From Chiridota heheva (Eukaryota > Echinodermata > Holothuroidea > Apodida > Chiridotidae): a stretch of 64,000 nt of DNA. Shown piece by piece: positions 25,581 through 38,325 of this stretch (within the stretch, counting starts at the first letter, position 1; every line of letters begins with the position of its first letter). The stretch covers positions 837,501 through 901,500 of the forward strand of contig JAIGNY010002156.1 in the NCBI GenBank assembly GCA_020152595.1, written 5' to 3'. Made by a program: the position numbers and the translations under genes. The notes beneath the pieces are model-generated. The model did no database searches, had not been told where the DNA came from, and worked only from the letters and a program-made list of their open reading frames with translations.

Positions 25581-27833
25581 ATGCAACGAATGCCAGAAAG
25601 AGAGAGAATAACGCCTCCACCGGATCGCTATGATAAATACGTTGGAAGACCGCGGAGTCCAATGGACGACAGACCGCCACCGCCCCGTGAGTATCGACCT
25701 GAGAGACGGCCTCCACCTAGGGAACCCGATTACAGAGAACCTCCACCCTACGCGGATTACAGACCACCATATCAGGAAAGATCTCCATCTTCAAGTTATA
25801 ATAGGGAACCTTTTTATAGCCATGAATATTCGAGTTTAAGGTTAACTGGTTTTCCTAATCATGTTTCTGATATTGCTGTCCGTGATGCACTTTTTCATGA
25901 ATTTAAAAAATATGGAGAAGTGAACATAAGGGTAACATACAGTGGTGAAGACCGTGTTGCATATGCTAATTTTCGGACTTCAGATTGTGCTAGAGCTGCT
26001 AGGGAATCTAAAGGGGATCGTATAGTGTTATTTGCAAGACCGCTGCGTATTGATTGTGTTTTCAAACGTTATGATAATAATAATTACAGTGGTGGTTCAA
26101 GTGGGGTAGGGGTTACAACAAGTATGGGCCCCCTGAGTATCAGAAAAGACCAGGTGGTCCACCTCCTAGTAGAAGCTACAGCTCTGAACCCCCGGCTCGG
26201 TATAATGATAGGGAGTACAATCCTTATTACGAGAAAGGAAGGAAATATGATTCCACCACCCTCATGAGAGGGATGTGACTCTTTTACCGGAGGAGGACCC
26301 TAAGGCAACTCGCACTGTGTTTGTTGGTAATCTTGAAGAAACGATTACAGAGGAACAGCTTAGACGATCTTTTGATAGATTTGGATGTGTAGAGGAAATT
26401 GATATTAAGTATGCACCCCGTGGTCAAGGGAATCCATTCGCTTTTATTAAGTTTACCAACTTAGACATGGCCTATAAAGCAATTATGGCAATGTCGGGTC
26501 AGTATATTGGAAGAAATCAGTGTAAAACTGGCTATGGTAAGGTGTCGCCAACATCTTGTTTGTGGGTTGGTGGGTTAGGGCCGTGGATGACCAGAAGTGT
26601 TTTAGAAAGGGAGTTTGATCGTTTTGGGGCTATTCGCAAAATTGATTATTTAGAAGGTGATGATCATGCATTTATTTTCTACGAGGCTCAAGAAGCAGCG
26701 ACTGCAGCTGCTGGTCATTTGAGGGGTTTTCCTTTAGGTGGAAAGGATAGGAAGTTACGCATTGATTTTGTTGACCCTGAACGTTTGCCAAAGGGTTATC
26801 AAGCACATGCATCACCCCCTAGAGTTAGAGATGATCCCCCACCCCCAGGCTTTGGATATGAAAGAGATGGTAGGCCCCCTTCAGCATATAGGGAACGTGG
26901 CCCCTCAAGTGATTTTCCATATGATCGAGAAAAGGGGGAATATTGGGATAGAGATCGTAGAAGTAATTCCGAGTGGAATCGTGGACCTCCACCGGATGAT
27001 GTCTCCCCACTTTACAGGCACAAAAGGGCACCTTCTTCAAGTAGCGATTATGGGAGGGGGCGTGGTGAAAGGCCCCCTTATAAGAGGCGTTCTCCACCTG
27101 GTGAGGTAGGGGGAGGAGATTGGTCACCAAGTGGCCCTCCTAGGAGAGCTAGTGCTTCTCCTGAAGCGGGCGCATTTGAACCGTTTGAAAGAAAAAATCG
27201 TAAGAGGTCAATGAGCATGGAAAGTTCAGAAGGTAGCCAGCCTAATGGCCGACACAAACGCAAGCACAAAAAAGTAAAACCCCAAAAGTAATCGAGGGAG
27301 TCACTACTATTGTGGACCTTGTCGATCATTTCCCACTTGTATGGGAAGGGTTCTATGGGCTCAAAAACAGTGCGTTTGCAACAGGGATGCATCTGATTGG
27401 TGGGGATCGAGTTTTGGTCGACGCTTTACTTCCGGATGGAGAGACAGGAGAGGAAAAAACGTTGAGAATTGCACAACGTTTCCGCCTTGATCAGACCAAA
27501 TTAGAAGAAGTTGGGAAACGTATATACAATGCTGGGCCAAACGGTCATTCCCTTCTTGTGGGCGTGGCGAGAAACGATGATGGTAAAGACTTGCCGACTG
27601 GCACTCAGGCACGCCCTTTGCGTAATCTTGTCTCTTATTTGCAGCAGAAAAAAGCAGCGGGTGTGATCATTCTTCCTATCTCTCCATCGGATGATAAAGA
27701 AAAGGGGGTTCTGTATGCTTTTCCACCTTGTGAGTACGCTCAAAAACATCTCTTGTCGGTAGCGCCAGATCTAGGCCCTGAACCACTCGATGAAGACCAC
27801 ATTGTCATTATAATTGTTAAAGGGGTGGCTTAA
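25581..27833 (+). CDS. RBM15: RBM15/spenito-like RNA-binding protein (three apparent frameshifts)
   Basis: The product is the split-ends family member RBM15/spenito. In animals it is a nuclear adaptor of the m6A-methyltransferase complex that binds U-rich RNA and recruits partners through its SPOC domain. A charged, proline-rich N-terminus (residues 1-84) precedes RRM1 (about 85-162, LRLTGF and RVAYANF). A linker with SYSSEPPARYNDREYNPYYE follows, then RRM2 (TVFVGNLE...FAFIKF), RRM3 (LWVGGLGPW...AFIFYE), an RS/RG-rich linker with the basic KRKHKK stretch, and a SPOC domain (FPLVWEGFYGLKN to the TAA). It is intronless, as is usual for this family. The start ATG follows an in-frame TAG. The frame changes near 26,090-26,112, 26,225-26,262 and 27,255-27,290. 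Each needs one added base, and each lies at or near G, C or A runs. No internal stop or lost domain is seen, so assembly error is favoured over a pseudogene. Confidence 0.95.
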
Positions 27834-30500
27834 TTAACTGGGAAGTCAATATTCTAATTCTTTAGCTACTTCGTCCGTAGTTTGTTTATAGGGAGTTATA
27901 TAGTGTGATCTTTTATTTTTGTGGAAACCGAATGCGAAAGAAAAATTTAGATTCAACGATTTTAGAAATGTGTATGGCTGGATATTTGATTAAGTCATCA
28001 GTTGAGCCACAAAGAAGCGTTTGTGTACAGTATCATTGAGATGGTTTTGGATGTTGTGTAGCATAACATGATTTGCAAAATTATTATTTTATTTGGAGCC
28101 TGTAAAGTAGCCTAATTCACTTTTTATGTAAATTGAAATTATATTCTATTTGAAGGGAAAATTGTTGCGAGTTAGCAATTATTTCATGCAGTTCGCAGCT
28201 TACAGTGTTCTCTGTGTGCTATTTTGTACTTAAGTTTCGGAATACGTTATGAATGGTCAAAAAGTACATCATTTTCTACACGGCGGCTTGTGCTTGTAAT
28301 TTGTTATTAATTTTTCTATAGTGTTAAATTTATGTGCTTTTCGACGAAATTGTTTTTTCGACTTTTTGTAAGATTTGAAAGTTTGTAATGTTTTTTCCTT
28401 AAAATGTGGAATGACTAATTTGCCTCTTTTTGATAAAATTTATTTTGAGGCAATATTTGTTCAAGCATACTTGCAAAAGTTTGACGGTCTGAAAAACATA
28501 TGTTCACTTCTATATTTGGATAAGTTTTTGTGAATTGTTAGAAAAGGATCTTCAAAATGAAATGGTGTGCCTTCCTCTGAAGATTCCCAGAAACAGAACT
28601 CAAATGAACATTAATGTCAATGAATAACATCATCTTTGCCAAGATAACCTGTAAAAATCAGAGCGGCAACTTTACAAAGTGATATGGCACAATACAGCGA
28701 ACACATCTTCATAGCGAATGAACTCTGGCTCCCCCTATCAACAATAACTGCTCTTTAAAACCTGTGTATATTCTTCAGTGCATATATGGACCTCACTACA
28801 TGAAATCTATTTGCAAATATTTTTTAATGGAAGCGCTGTATATCACCTTTGAAGGTAAGCTTTTTGTGAAGTATGGAATCGGGTATTGTGACGTGAAATA
28901 TTTTTAAACAGCAGAATTTTTTTTCTTCTTTTTTTTCTGTTGTGAATCAGATATCTGTGTTTTGAGAGTTATATTTTTCTCAAGGTACCATCTGCTGTAT
29001 CTTCCGTGATGTCAAGTTGCTAAGTGTTAGATTTCATGAGCAACAGAATTGGCATAGGGTGATTACTATTATTCTCCTTACCAATATTTATTCAACTTAG
29101 TGTTAACCATCTACTTCTAATCCTGCATTTGCTCCCCATTTCTTCTATCCATCTTTGGAGTCAAATCACATAATATGTTTACGTGCAGTAACAAAGTTTT
29201 GTGTACCTGGAAAGAATTTCAAGATATAGTTCACTATTCCTTCTTTTGCATGCTTTAGAATTGCTGAAATTATTTTTTAACCGAATAAATGGCACCGAGT
29301 ACTAACATAAGTTCAAATACGAACAATTGAAGCCAGTTGGTGATAGATTTTTTTCTCCTCACCATGCATCGTAAATGTCACAAAGTGAAATAAATTTTGA
29401 TGAAAGTTTTGTTCTCAAACAGAGATGATCAACTCACGGACGAATATAGTGCCATCAGTGATTATATTTTAAAGATGGATTATCACTACCAAGTACTGTA
29501 GTTTCTTTTGATTTTAGTTTTGATATTTGTATGTTATTTACGTCTGCATGCTTTCTGTGTAGTTTAGAAACAATAATATGCTGTATATGTATACAGTGAT
29601 TCTTTCGCAGATAATTTTTCAACGAAGTGAAATTTTCATTAGCACTGCTTGACAGTAATTTGTATCAACATGTTCTATCAATTTACTGTGCCAAATATCT
29701 TTTCCCGCGATTGTGATACGCAAATATTTTACTCTCTTTTTTGGGGGATGAAATTTCAAATTTTAAGTCCTTTTTTTTTTTTCAATTTTTTTACAAAATT
29801 TGCAGTTCAAAAATATTTTAGAATCTTTGCAGTGAGCAAAAAATCATGTTTTATCCTATGGATGAAATAAATCATTGTTGTTTCTATGCTTATTATTACT
29901 AGAATCACTTTTTAGTGTGTACCGTGTATTTCCTATGGAAAAGATTACTTTTTTTGAGTGAAATTTTGTTTCTTTAAAAGATTTGAAATGTTTGTGGAAG
30001 TTTCAGCAATGTTTTTGGTTAAAATCATTTTATAAAAAAAAAGTTTCTAGTGTGTGTTTCAAAATAAATCTGAGATATATGTTATCAAAAAAGTTCAAAA
30101 ATTTGGAATGATCATGATGCCATGTGTAGGAGGAAAATGGTATTCTTGTGGTATATTTGAGGAGAGAACACCGTTATTTTGAATTAGCCATCACCGTGCA
30201 GTTGAAAGTTTCTTGTAATCTCACTATTGAGCAAAGAATATGTATTTGAGAGTTTCTTCATTTTGTTAAATTTTCAAATACAGGAAGAATTTTTGATGTG
30301 GAGCTTTCCTTTGTGCTACTATTCGATCTGTTTCATGTGCCATTTTCAAATTTCGAGAGGAGTGTTGCAGTTTTATGTGCCGCGTGAAATCAAAACCTGG
30401 AAATTATCTTCGCGATACAAACTTTTATGAACATTGATTTTATAATGCGATTATTTATGTATATATTTTATTATGATAACCAAATTAAAAGTATTTTTTA
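27834..30500 (+). other. Presumed long RBM15 3' UTR
   Basis: After the RBM15 stop the sequence is AT-rich with many T runs and no exon-like frame. AATAAA signals on the plus strand stand at 29,284, 29,389, 29,866 and 30,063. Any could end the transcript; the sequence does not decide which. No opposite gene or bounded element intrudes. Confidence 0.5.
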
Positions 30501-31250
30501 TTACTTGTTAAATTTGTGAGCTCTGTGAGAAAGAGGCTTAGCAGAAGTGGAGTAGTCTTTATTTTGTGCATTATTTGCTTAAAAGGAAAAGCTGCATTGT
30601 GCAGTTGAAGTGATAATGTGTTTTAAATGATTGATTGAGGAACATTGTGTTTTTTTTTTTTTAATGTTAATGTGCGATATGTGGATCTGACTATGCATGC
30701 TTGTAACGGAAATGGAATTGATTGTTCGAGGAAGACATTGATTGCCCAAGGAACACATTTCTACAAAGAATGTGAAGGAATTCCCAGTTTCTTTCAGCAA
30801 TGGATTCACAAAAAATAAATAAACATTATTTGGAAGAGTAAACATAAGTTTTCATACCACTACAATTGCGATTGTAACCAACCATTGTGTGAGTGCTTCG
30901 TGTAAGGATAAAATGTGGTTTCAATATTTTGTCTTATGCATGCTATCTATTTGAGTAAGCGGATCAATTTTTACTGTAGCATATTCAAACTGTGCATACA
31001 TGTTTCCGAACATGAACAAAACAGGTGAGTTGTTCACAAAAGGTTAAAGGAATATTCCCATATTTTTTCGTAACTTTTCCTAAGAAAGGGAAAAGTTTTA
31101 GAAACAATTTAGTACAAAAATCAAGTTGATATATTATTCCTACCAGGATATATTCAAATTTTAAGGTTCACAAAAATGCCAATAAACAGAACAGGAAAAG
31201 GCTTAGTATGACATCACAGCAAGTTCGCAACACATTCTCCCACAAAGTTT
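30500..31250. other. AT-rich intergenic sequence, no gene seen
   Basis: Further AATAAATAAA occurs near 30,816. Otherwise there are no features that I can support. Confidence 0.4.
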
Positions 31251-32029
31251 ATGTATTTACTTCAAGTTATACCTTACCTTCCATGCTATAAATATGCAAT
31301 CTGGTTACATGACCTGATTCTAACGCACTTCAAACCGACCTTAAAAACATGGTTAACAGCCCAGCCCTGACCTCCATAATACTTCTACTAACCCTCACTT
31401 CTTTTTAGTGCTTTGTTATTACAACATCACTGAAACTGGAAAGTTTTCTTGATACAAATTTTAACCTTTTCTAACAATTTTCTCCGTTACAGCTTCTACC
31501 AGGCAGGTTTTTATGTTGTTCAGCCTTTTTCTGCTATCCTTTTTAAGTCTTCTGAGGTAAGACAAGGTAGCCATGGGACCGGGAATTCTTCGGTCCAACT
31601 CGCAGGACTTTCCCATTAAGCCTACACTTAGGATAGAGTGTTTTTGCTTCCATCCGTACAAAACGGGTGGCTAGTTCAAGAGAGTCCCACTCTTGCGGCG
31701 GTTGTTTTTAGTCCCTAGAGCACTGAGTGTGCCTGTTTAGTGGACCTTTTGCCCCTCGGTTTAAGTGTTTTTCACCCTCGGGCCCCGCCCTTCTTCGAGG
31801 AGAGCCTAGCGTTATACTATGTATTGTATGAACATGTAAGGATATCTTCAGTACAGGTTCTTGTATGCATTAGGCCAACTTCTTCTTTCGATCTTTAACG
31901 AGAGACCTCAACCATCCTGGACAGAGGAGAGAGTACTAGCCGTGAGGGTGTTAGTGCTCACTGTTCATGGAATGGCCGGGGTTTGCACTCAGGTTTAAGG
32001 CATGACCTCCTTTCACGGGATTTTTCTTG

Positions 32030-32073
32030 CCGCCGTTTGGGAAAATGCATACCGCCGTTTGGGAAAACGCATA
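32030..32073. repeat. 22-bp direct repeat, two copies
   Basis: CCGCCGTTTGGGAAAAYGCA followed by TA occurs twice back to back inside the foldback element. Confidence 0.9.
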
Positions 32074-32402
32074 CCACGTTTTTTCCCCTTGTTTCTGCCT
32101 GGGTACAAAGGTCGTGTTACTCCGCTAACTTTTGCTTTTATGAAGTTACGTGCTAACAAATTTTTTCCTCGGTTGGGAAATTCTCCAATTTATTTTAGCT
32201 AGCACACGCTTCATTCCCAATTGTGTATTACTAGCCGGTTTTGCTCTGGACGAACTTGGTGAGTTTTGTGGCATTATTGTAGACACTACTATGATGATCA
32301 TATCATGTCCAAATGCTTTTCCATTGGCATGTTTTCCGAGTTCTAACTCGGGTTCATGTGACGTTTGCCTCGGTTACTATTAACGAATAATGCTTTGTTT
32401 GG

Positions 32403-32486
32403 TTTGACTGTAACTAGAAGTGGTTTACTATTTTGTAACTAGAAGTGGTTTACTATTTTGTAACTAGAAGTGGTTTACTATTTTTT
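32403..32486. repeat. 26-bp tandem repeat, three copies
   Basis: The unit containing TAACTAGAAGTGGTTTACTA with a TTTTG spacer is repeated three times almost exactly, inside the foldback element. Confidence 0.95.
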
Positions 32487-32999
32487 AGTACTTCCTACTC
32501 AGAGGGCTTTCGTCCTTAATAGGATAAGGAATCTAGTCCCTTAAGTAGGATAAATCTAGTACGAGTTTTGGGTACCAGCCTTTACAAAATTGAGCTTCGA
32601 CCTGAACTCCCGTCCGATCCTGGGTTGTAACCTGATGGCATATTTATAGCATGGAAGGTAAGGTGTAACTTGAAGTACTGTAAAGTTAATCCCCTAAGCG
32701 TAGCAGGGATATTTACGAGAGCTATACTTACCTTCCATGCATCCCGGCTCGCCTCTCCTCTCATTCAGGCCTCGGTGGAATGTTAAGTGAGAGTTAGTGA
32801 AGGTATTATGGAGGTCAGGTCTGGGCTGTAAACTATATTTTTAAGGTTGGTTTGAAGTGCGTTAGAATCAGGTCATGTGACCAGATTGCATATTTATAGT
32901 ATGGAAGGTAAGTATAACTCTCGTAAATATCTTCACTAAGCTTAGCGGGATAAATTTCATTAAAATCTATCATCCTTTTTCATTAGTAAAACCTGCTTG

Positions 33000-34365
33000 A
33001 AAAATAAATTGATCATAATTCGGTATTTATATACATTGCCAAATATACCCTACTTCAATAACTTTTGGAAAATTGTTTCTAATCATACAAAAACAACCAA
33101 TTAAAGTTCAAAGATGTACATAAACATTTGGAATGGAATTGCCTCTATGATATCATCAAACACTAATTCCATCATACTGTACAAAAACTTTAAAATGCAA
33201 TTGGGAAATCTTTAAAAATCCATATCTCCTGAACGGAATATGATATCAAATTGGCTCTAAAATATGCTCTTTCAAATAGATTTTTACAAAAAAACCATGG
33301 GAATATTCCTTTTGAAACTGCTGGGCAATTCCATGGGCATTCTAGCTTTCATGTGGCACAGAAATGCCTTGCCCCTTTTATTTAGTTTTTTTTCCCCTTT
33401 TATGCATATTGTTTATTTTACATGTATGTACCAAAATATTGTATTTCACAGAGGCGCAGGGTACACGGACACAGCATGCTCCTGTAATGGTATGAACATT
33501 TTGTTAAGCATATCTTCTTCATGCATGTTATTTATATTTGAACAGAAGTGGTTGAAAAGTTGACCATTCCACGGTCAAAATAAATGGGCAATTCTGTTGG
33601 AGAATCACGGTTCATCACAGAGAACAGAATCGCCTGTCCGCAGATACACGGATTTTCTCCAGAGATCTAAATCAATATTGCCATCACCTTTCAGTTGTAG
33701 ATTTTCATCCGATACAATTGTATTTACAATGAAGGTATTGATTTTTGACACATTTACAACAAGAATTGTTGGCATCTGAATTCTGAAATATCCACCCAAC
33801 CTCCAACATAGCGAACAACTTTCTTCGGAAATTGCCAAATTAGCACAAATAATAGCACTGTACAACTAAATCATTTGAATGTATAAACATGACAAAAACA
33901 TTTCAGGATAACTTATGACTATAACTTGAAATTAGTTCTTGGAAAATATGAGTAATGGCTACGTTAATTCATATTCTGTGCCTGTCATCTGTTGATACAG
34001 CGCATATATCCTTTGTTTTGTCCACCAGTAAAATCAATATTAAAAAATTTAAGTTCAAATACTGTACGTGTATGGTTTGGTTCTTTCCCAATTCTACCAT
34101 TAGGATAGACTTGCTGGTAGGGTTGCATAAAATGATTTACTGGTTGGAGATGGCATTTTTCTTAAGCTTGGAGTGGCTAAGATCCCATAGAAATAAAAAA
34201 TAATAATAATAGCTTATCACCCTTTGCGAGTATCAGTTTTTAGAGAATCCCAGATTTTATTTATTAAAAAAAAAAGTACCATATTTTTCCATCAGATCAT
34301 TAATTCCTCATTCAGCGTCCATACTTTTGTTTCCTTTTACCGAAATACAAACGATTGCCTTTTTA
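33000..34365. other. No confident gene; one protein-like minus-strand frame
   Basis: The frame 33,865-33,605 (-) looks more protein-like than its surroundings in its second half (VVNVSKINTFIVNTI, DLDLWRKSVYLRTGDSVLC, stop), and an A/T-rich TTTCAG lies before it. I recognise no family, so it is not called as a gene. The plus-strand piece 33,461-33,489 is bordered by ATTTCACAG and GTATGA and could be a small exon, but the evidence is thin. Confidence 0.2.
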
Positions 34366-34369
34366 TTTA

Positions 34370-34492
34370 TTTTAGTATTTATTAACATTTTCAGTATTTT
34401 TTAACGTTTTCAGTATTTTTTAATATTTTCAGTATTTTTTAACGTTTTTAGTATTTTTTAACGTTTTCAGTATTTTTTAATGTTTTCCATAA
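34370..34492. repeat. 19-bp tandem repeat, about six copies
   Basis: The unit TTTTCAGTATTTTTTAACG recurs with single-base variants. Confidence 0.9.
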
Positions 34493-35027
34493 TTATTACG
34501 TTTGATGTGCTTGATCTGATGCGGAACACTGAAAATCACCAAAATTAATTGGCTTGGGGATGAAAAATAAAAACCCACAAAACTTTTCCAACTGCATGAG
34601 GGTGATAAGCTAATAACATTTTTTACTGGGGCCTAACATTATTTACAAGACGAGGTTAAAAAATACAATTACAACTGGTAGTGGAAAATTAAACTGCCTG
34701 TGTGGCCAAAATATTACAAGAAAATTTACAAAATTTTGTTGCGTGTTAACCTTGAGTTCTGTAGTTTTGCATTGTTGCATCATTATTATTATCATCATTA
34801 TTATTTTATTATTATTATTATTATATTTTTTTAATAGAATTTGCACGATTTCATCAGACAATGAAAATATTCATTTCATATTTCAGTAAAATTGTAAAAA
34901 TCATGAGTAAACAACTTCATATATTCCAATATTGTAGAGTAATTGCTGATTTCATTTTTATTAGTCTGATTTTTTGGTTCCGATGCTAATAACATAAGGA
35001 ACCTACTGTATGCAGTCGTGCTGGCAT

Positions 35028-35072
35028 GTGTATGTGTGTATGTATGTATGTATGTATGTATGTATGTATGAG
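35028..35072. repeat. (TGTA)n microsatellite
   Basis: About ten copies of a TATG/TGTA tetramer. Confidence 0.95.
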
Positions 35073-35084
35073 AACAATACACCA

Positions 35085-35620
35085 GATTCATGCCATATGT
35101 GGTACACTGATATCCCATGATCTGTAGATGTGCCCCATTGTTTTGGTGGTGATGTCATGCATATTAATGAGTGTGCGGGGCTTAATGTAAATATCTTGAT
35201 ATGCTCATAGATTTACAACTGTATGTCTGCTTTGTTGGGTGTAATTATGCTGTTTGCTAGTGTGTACATGTTCATGGTACAAAAATGTTGAATTTCATTA
35301 ATATGCATAGTGGGCTTTACATGATTTTGTTGAAAAGAGCTTGTAAGCATGGTATCTCAAGAATGGCAAACGGGATTTATGTCATATTTGGTACACAAAT
35401 AGCCCATGGTCTGTAAATGTGCCCCATTGTTTTTGGTGGTGATATGCATATTAACGAGTAGAAGTTAATTTTGTAGAATTACAGTATGATTGTAGCTGGT
35501 TTGTTGTACATGTTTATTTGATAAAAACATTGAAATTCATTAATATGTGTAGTGGGTGGGGCTTAACATGATTTTGCTGAAAGAGCTTGTAAATACGATA
35601 TCTCAAATATTTCTTGATAT
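35085..35620. repeat. Tandem duplication of a unit of about 283 bp
   Basis: The landmark ATGTGCCCCATTGTTTTGGT, preceded by GGTACAC and followed by GATATGCATATTAA-like sequence, occurs at about 35,130 and about 35,415. ATTCATTAATATG and AACATGATTTTG segments follow each copy. Related phrasing such as GGCTTAACATGATTTTGCTG marks the end. Confidence 0.8.
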
Positions 35621-35875
35621 GCAATGACAACAATTAATACAAAATCAATCGGCATTAGAAAAAACATCGGAACCACAACACTTTTTGGTTCTGGTTCTTT
35701 TTTTTCATTTGTTCATGAATTGAATGCTTTTTTTGCTGCTTTACAAATGTGTAATTAGGCGTTTTACATGTAAATCAGATGCAGGAATTTTCAAGTTATT
35801 TTGAATAGATTAGTTTCTTATTCATATTAAACACTCACAAAAAGGTGTTTGTGTCTTTGTAATTTTTCACAGTTC

Positions 35876-36725
35876 ATTACCTGCGCCAATGAAATTGGAC
35901 AGAGGTTATGTCTTCGCCTCTGTTTGTCATCAAGATATCTCAAGAAATGATGACTGGATTTAGATCAAATTTAAGCTTAATAAAATTTGGTGTGGGGTTT
36001 TGTTACTGCTTAAGGAAGGAGTGATTACATTTTGGGACATATTGAAACGGGAAGGGCACAAATGATGGGGTGAGGACATTTTAAGGTGAGTTTGTCTGTC
36101 ACTAGAATATCTCAAGAACTGATGATTGGGGTTAAATTTGTTGTGTGGTTTTATTATTGCCAATAGAACAAGTGAATTAAATTTGGTGGGAAGTATTGAT
36201 ACAAGCGAAGGGCAGAAATCGAGGGGCGGGGATGTTTAGGGTAAGGTCTGTCAGTTGAAACTTTCCAATGGAATGTGTGGTGAAAAATGAATTCATACCA
36301 TGAAAAGAAATCCAACAATCAAATATCTGGACTCAACAGATACTTAAATCAAGTGTTCTCTGGAATCCCCAATCCCCCCCCCCCTCTTCTCCTTATTTCT
36401 AAAATGAAACAATGATTTCTACCATGAATGGAAATGATGGAATGTAAATACTAAATGAAAGGAACTTAAACAATGGAATGCCCCGCCTGAATAAAACTGA
36501 ACATAATGGTAGTAATGGTAGGGCTTTGGAAGAAGAACAGTCAGAAGATAATCTTCAAGTGTTCAGAATGGAAATGATCATTACAGATTAAATCTTGGGG
36601 ATGAATCTTGGTGGGGCTAGGATTTCTGAGGTAGATGATACTGGGGACCAAATGAACTCTACAATTAGGCATGTTGGGATTGCAATGGGCGGAGGTATGC
36701 GCTCTGCAGGGTGCTAATCTAGTTC
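35876..36725. mobile_element. Interspersed repeat of the AGGTTATGTCTTCGCC type
   Basis: It begins near GGACAGAGGTTATGTCTTCG, has two internal copies of ATCTCAAGAAATGATGACTGG-like text (35,937 and 36,112), and ends near GGCGGAGGTATGCGCTCTGC. This start, the 'ATATCTCAAGAA' middle and this end characterise a repeat that is widespread in marine invertebrate genomes. It has no frame and its transposition class is unclear to me. Confidence 0.55.
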
Positions 36726-36779
36726 AGATTCTGTGCCTGTCTGTTGGTACAAACTTTTCCTGACATGCTTAAAGAGACA

Positions 36780-37560
36780 CTAGACTGAAACTTGAGCGTG
36801 CAATTTTCTAAAGACGTAAGATATTCAGCAAAGCTTTTAGCCCACTTGGAGATCCACAAAACTTGCACCAATATTTATACCACAAACTTATTTAAGATTC
36901 ATGAACAATAACATTTTATCACTTAAAGGATTAGGTCATGCAAGGCCATCTTATATGAAAGAAGACTTTAAAAGACACAAAATGGTGAAGAAAGCATTCA
37001 ACAATCTTATTTATTCAATTAAGGAGATTATTTTTTGAAATTTATTATTCTTTGTGTAGAAACAACTGAAATCAGATTCCTTGTGACATCACAGCTCAGA
37101 TTTCTTAGTCTTTGTGTACTTGATCATATTTTATCCTGTGATTTTGCGGGTTGAAAACCATTGCATATGTCAGGAAAAAAGTAAAGGAAAATGTTGTAGG
37201 GTAAGGGTAATTATAATTAACCACCTGAAAAAGTTAAGGGAAAATAATTCATATTGTAAAAAACTTAAATAAATAAAATTTAAATATAATTTACCACCTG
37301 AAGAAAGTCAAGAGGAAAAATACAGTAATTGAAATTGTAAAAGTTAAATAACTAAAACTTAAATATACAGTAATTAACCACCTAAAGAAAGTTGCAGGAA
37401 AAATAATTCAAATAGTAAAAAGTTGAATAAATTGTCTTTAAAATACATAAACATAAACAATTGTTAAGAATGTGAGGATGAGGGCATCAACCTTGCATAG
37501 AAGACCGACCTTGTATAGAAGACAATATACGGTCATTTACATACATGTAGATAAGACGGA
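36780..37560. other. AT-rich sequence with local tandem tendency, no gene seen
   Basis: Three related segments of the form ACCACCTGAAGAAAGT followed by GTAAAAAGTTAAATAA occur at about 37,220-37,440. They are a short degenerate tandem repeat with a period near 85 bases. Confidence 0.5.
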
Positions 37561-37571
37561 GCTTTTAAAGT

Positions 37572-37690
37572 TCAATATCTCCTTGACAATAAGATATTGA
37601 AGTAGTTTTTTCACCATTTTGTTTTTCTTCAAGTCCTCTTTGATATAAGATAAACTTGCTTGACCACTGACCTAATCCTTTAAAGATGAA
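37572..37690. repeat. Dispersed repeat, copy 2 (copy 1 at 9,637-9,775)
   Basis: See the copy at 9,637-9,775. It abuts a second dispersed element that starts at 37,749. Confidence 0.7.
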
Positions 37691-37748
37691 AACAGGTCAA
37701 TGAATATGTGAAAAAGACGCCCTTAAGGGTGGTGAAGTGCTGCTTTAA

Positions 37749-38325
37749 AGGGAACAGTTTGATGCAATCATTATTTTATATGATAGAGGATAAAAATCAA
37801 GACCAACGTCCAAAATCAGTAAGTCAAAATCTTATTCCTATCTAAAGTTATTCATGTTTGAAGTTGACACACGGAGGCTGCCATTTTGTTCAATTCTGTA
37901 TTGAAAGCTTGTACATGATATAATTTCCACAACAAGGACATCAGCAAAATAATGTATTTCTTTATTAATTTGATGAAAGTTGTTATTGCAAAATGATGTG
38001 ACACAAAGTTTTAACAGTATGTTTTGATATTTTTATGTGTACACAAAAATATTCTTCAACCTTGCAAAAGGAAAACAATTTTTCATAAGCTAGAAAACTT
38101 TCAGATAAATAATAATACAAAGCATTACAATATCCTGTTTGGCTGATGACATCATTTTCTGCAAGTTTTAAAATAAAAATGGCAGCTCTCATTGTAGCAG
38201 CATATTAAAAAAGTTTAATAATTACAGAAAAACACTTAGGATTGCTTTGGGACGAGGTATGAAACTTAGTTAGAAAATTGCTACTTGTACATGTATATAA
38301 ACTAAGGATTATGTCCAGACTTCCT
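37749..38325. mobile_element. MITE family copy with degraded ends (sister of 52,927-53,510)
   Basis: Over almost 580 bases it follows the element at 52,927-53,510 in the same order and orientation: ATATGATAGAGGATA, AGTCAAAATCTTATT, GTTCATGTTTGAA, GCCATTTTGTTC, AAATGATGTGACACAAAGTT, GATTGCTTTGGGA, GGATTATGTCCAGACT. Its terminal inverted repeat is decayed here. Confidence 0.85.

Larger units (their letters stand above)
31253..32935. mobile_element. Nested foldback element with about 145-bp inverted arms
   Basis: The left arm 31,258-31,400 and the right arm 32,775-32,920 are inverted copies sharing ATTATGGAGGTCAG, GGTTTGAAGTGCGTTAGAAT and CAGGTCATGT, plus the end motif GCATATTTATAGCATGGAAG. The same end motif recurs inverted at 32,637-32,676, and a related end (ATTTACGAGAGCTATACTTA) at 32,700-32,740. 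One foldback therefore appears nested in or fused to another. The interior has no transposase frame. This looks like a non-autonomous DNA transposon. Confidence 0.8.

Noticed and set aside
25581..27833. RBM15 as a processed pseudogene
   Set aside because: Intronless structure is normal for this family. No poly-A tail or target duplication is seen, and the only defects are same-sign one-base deletions near base runs.
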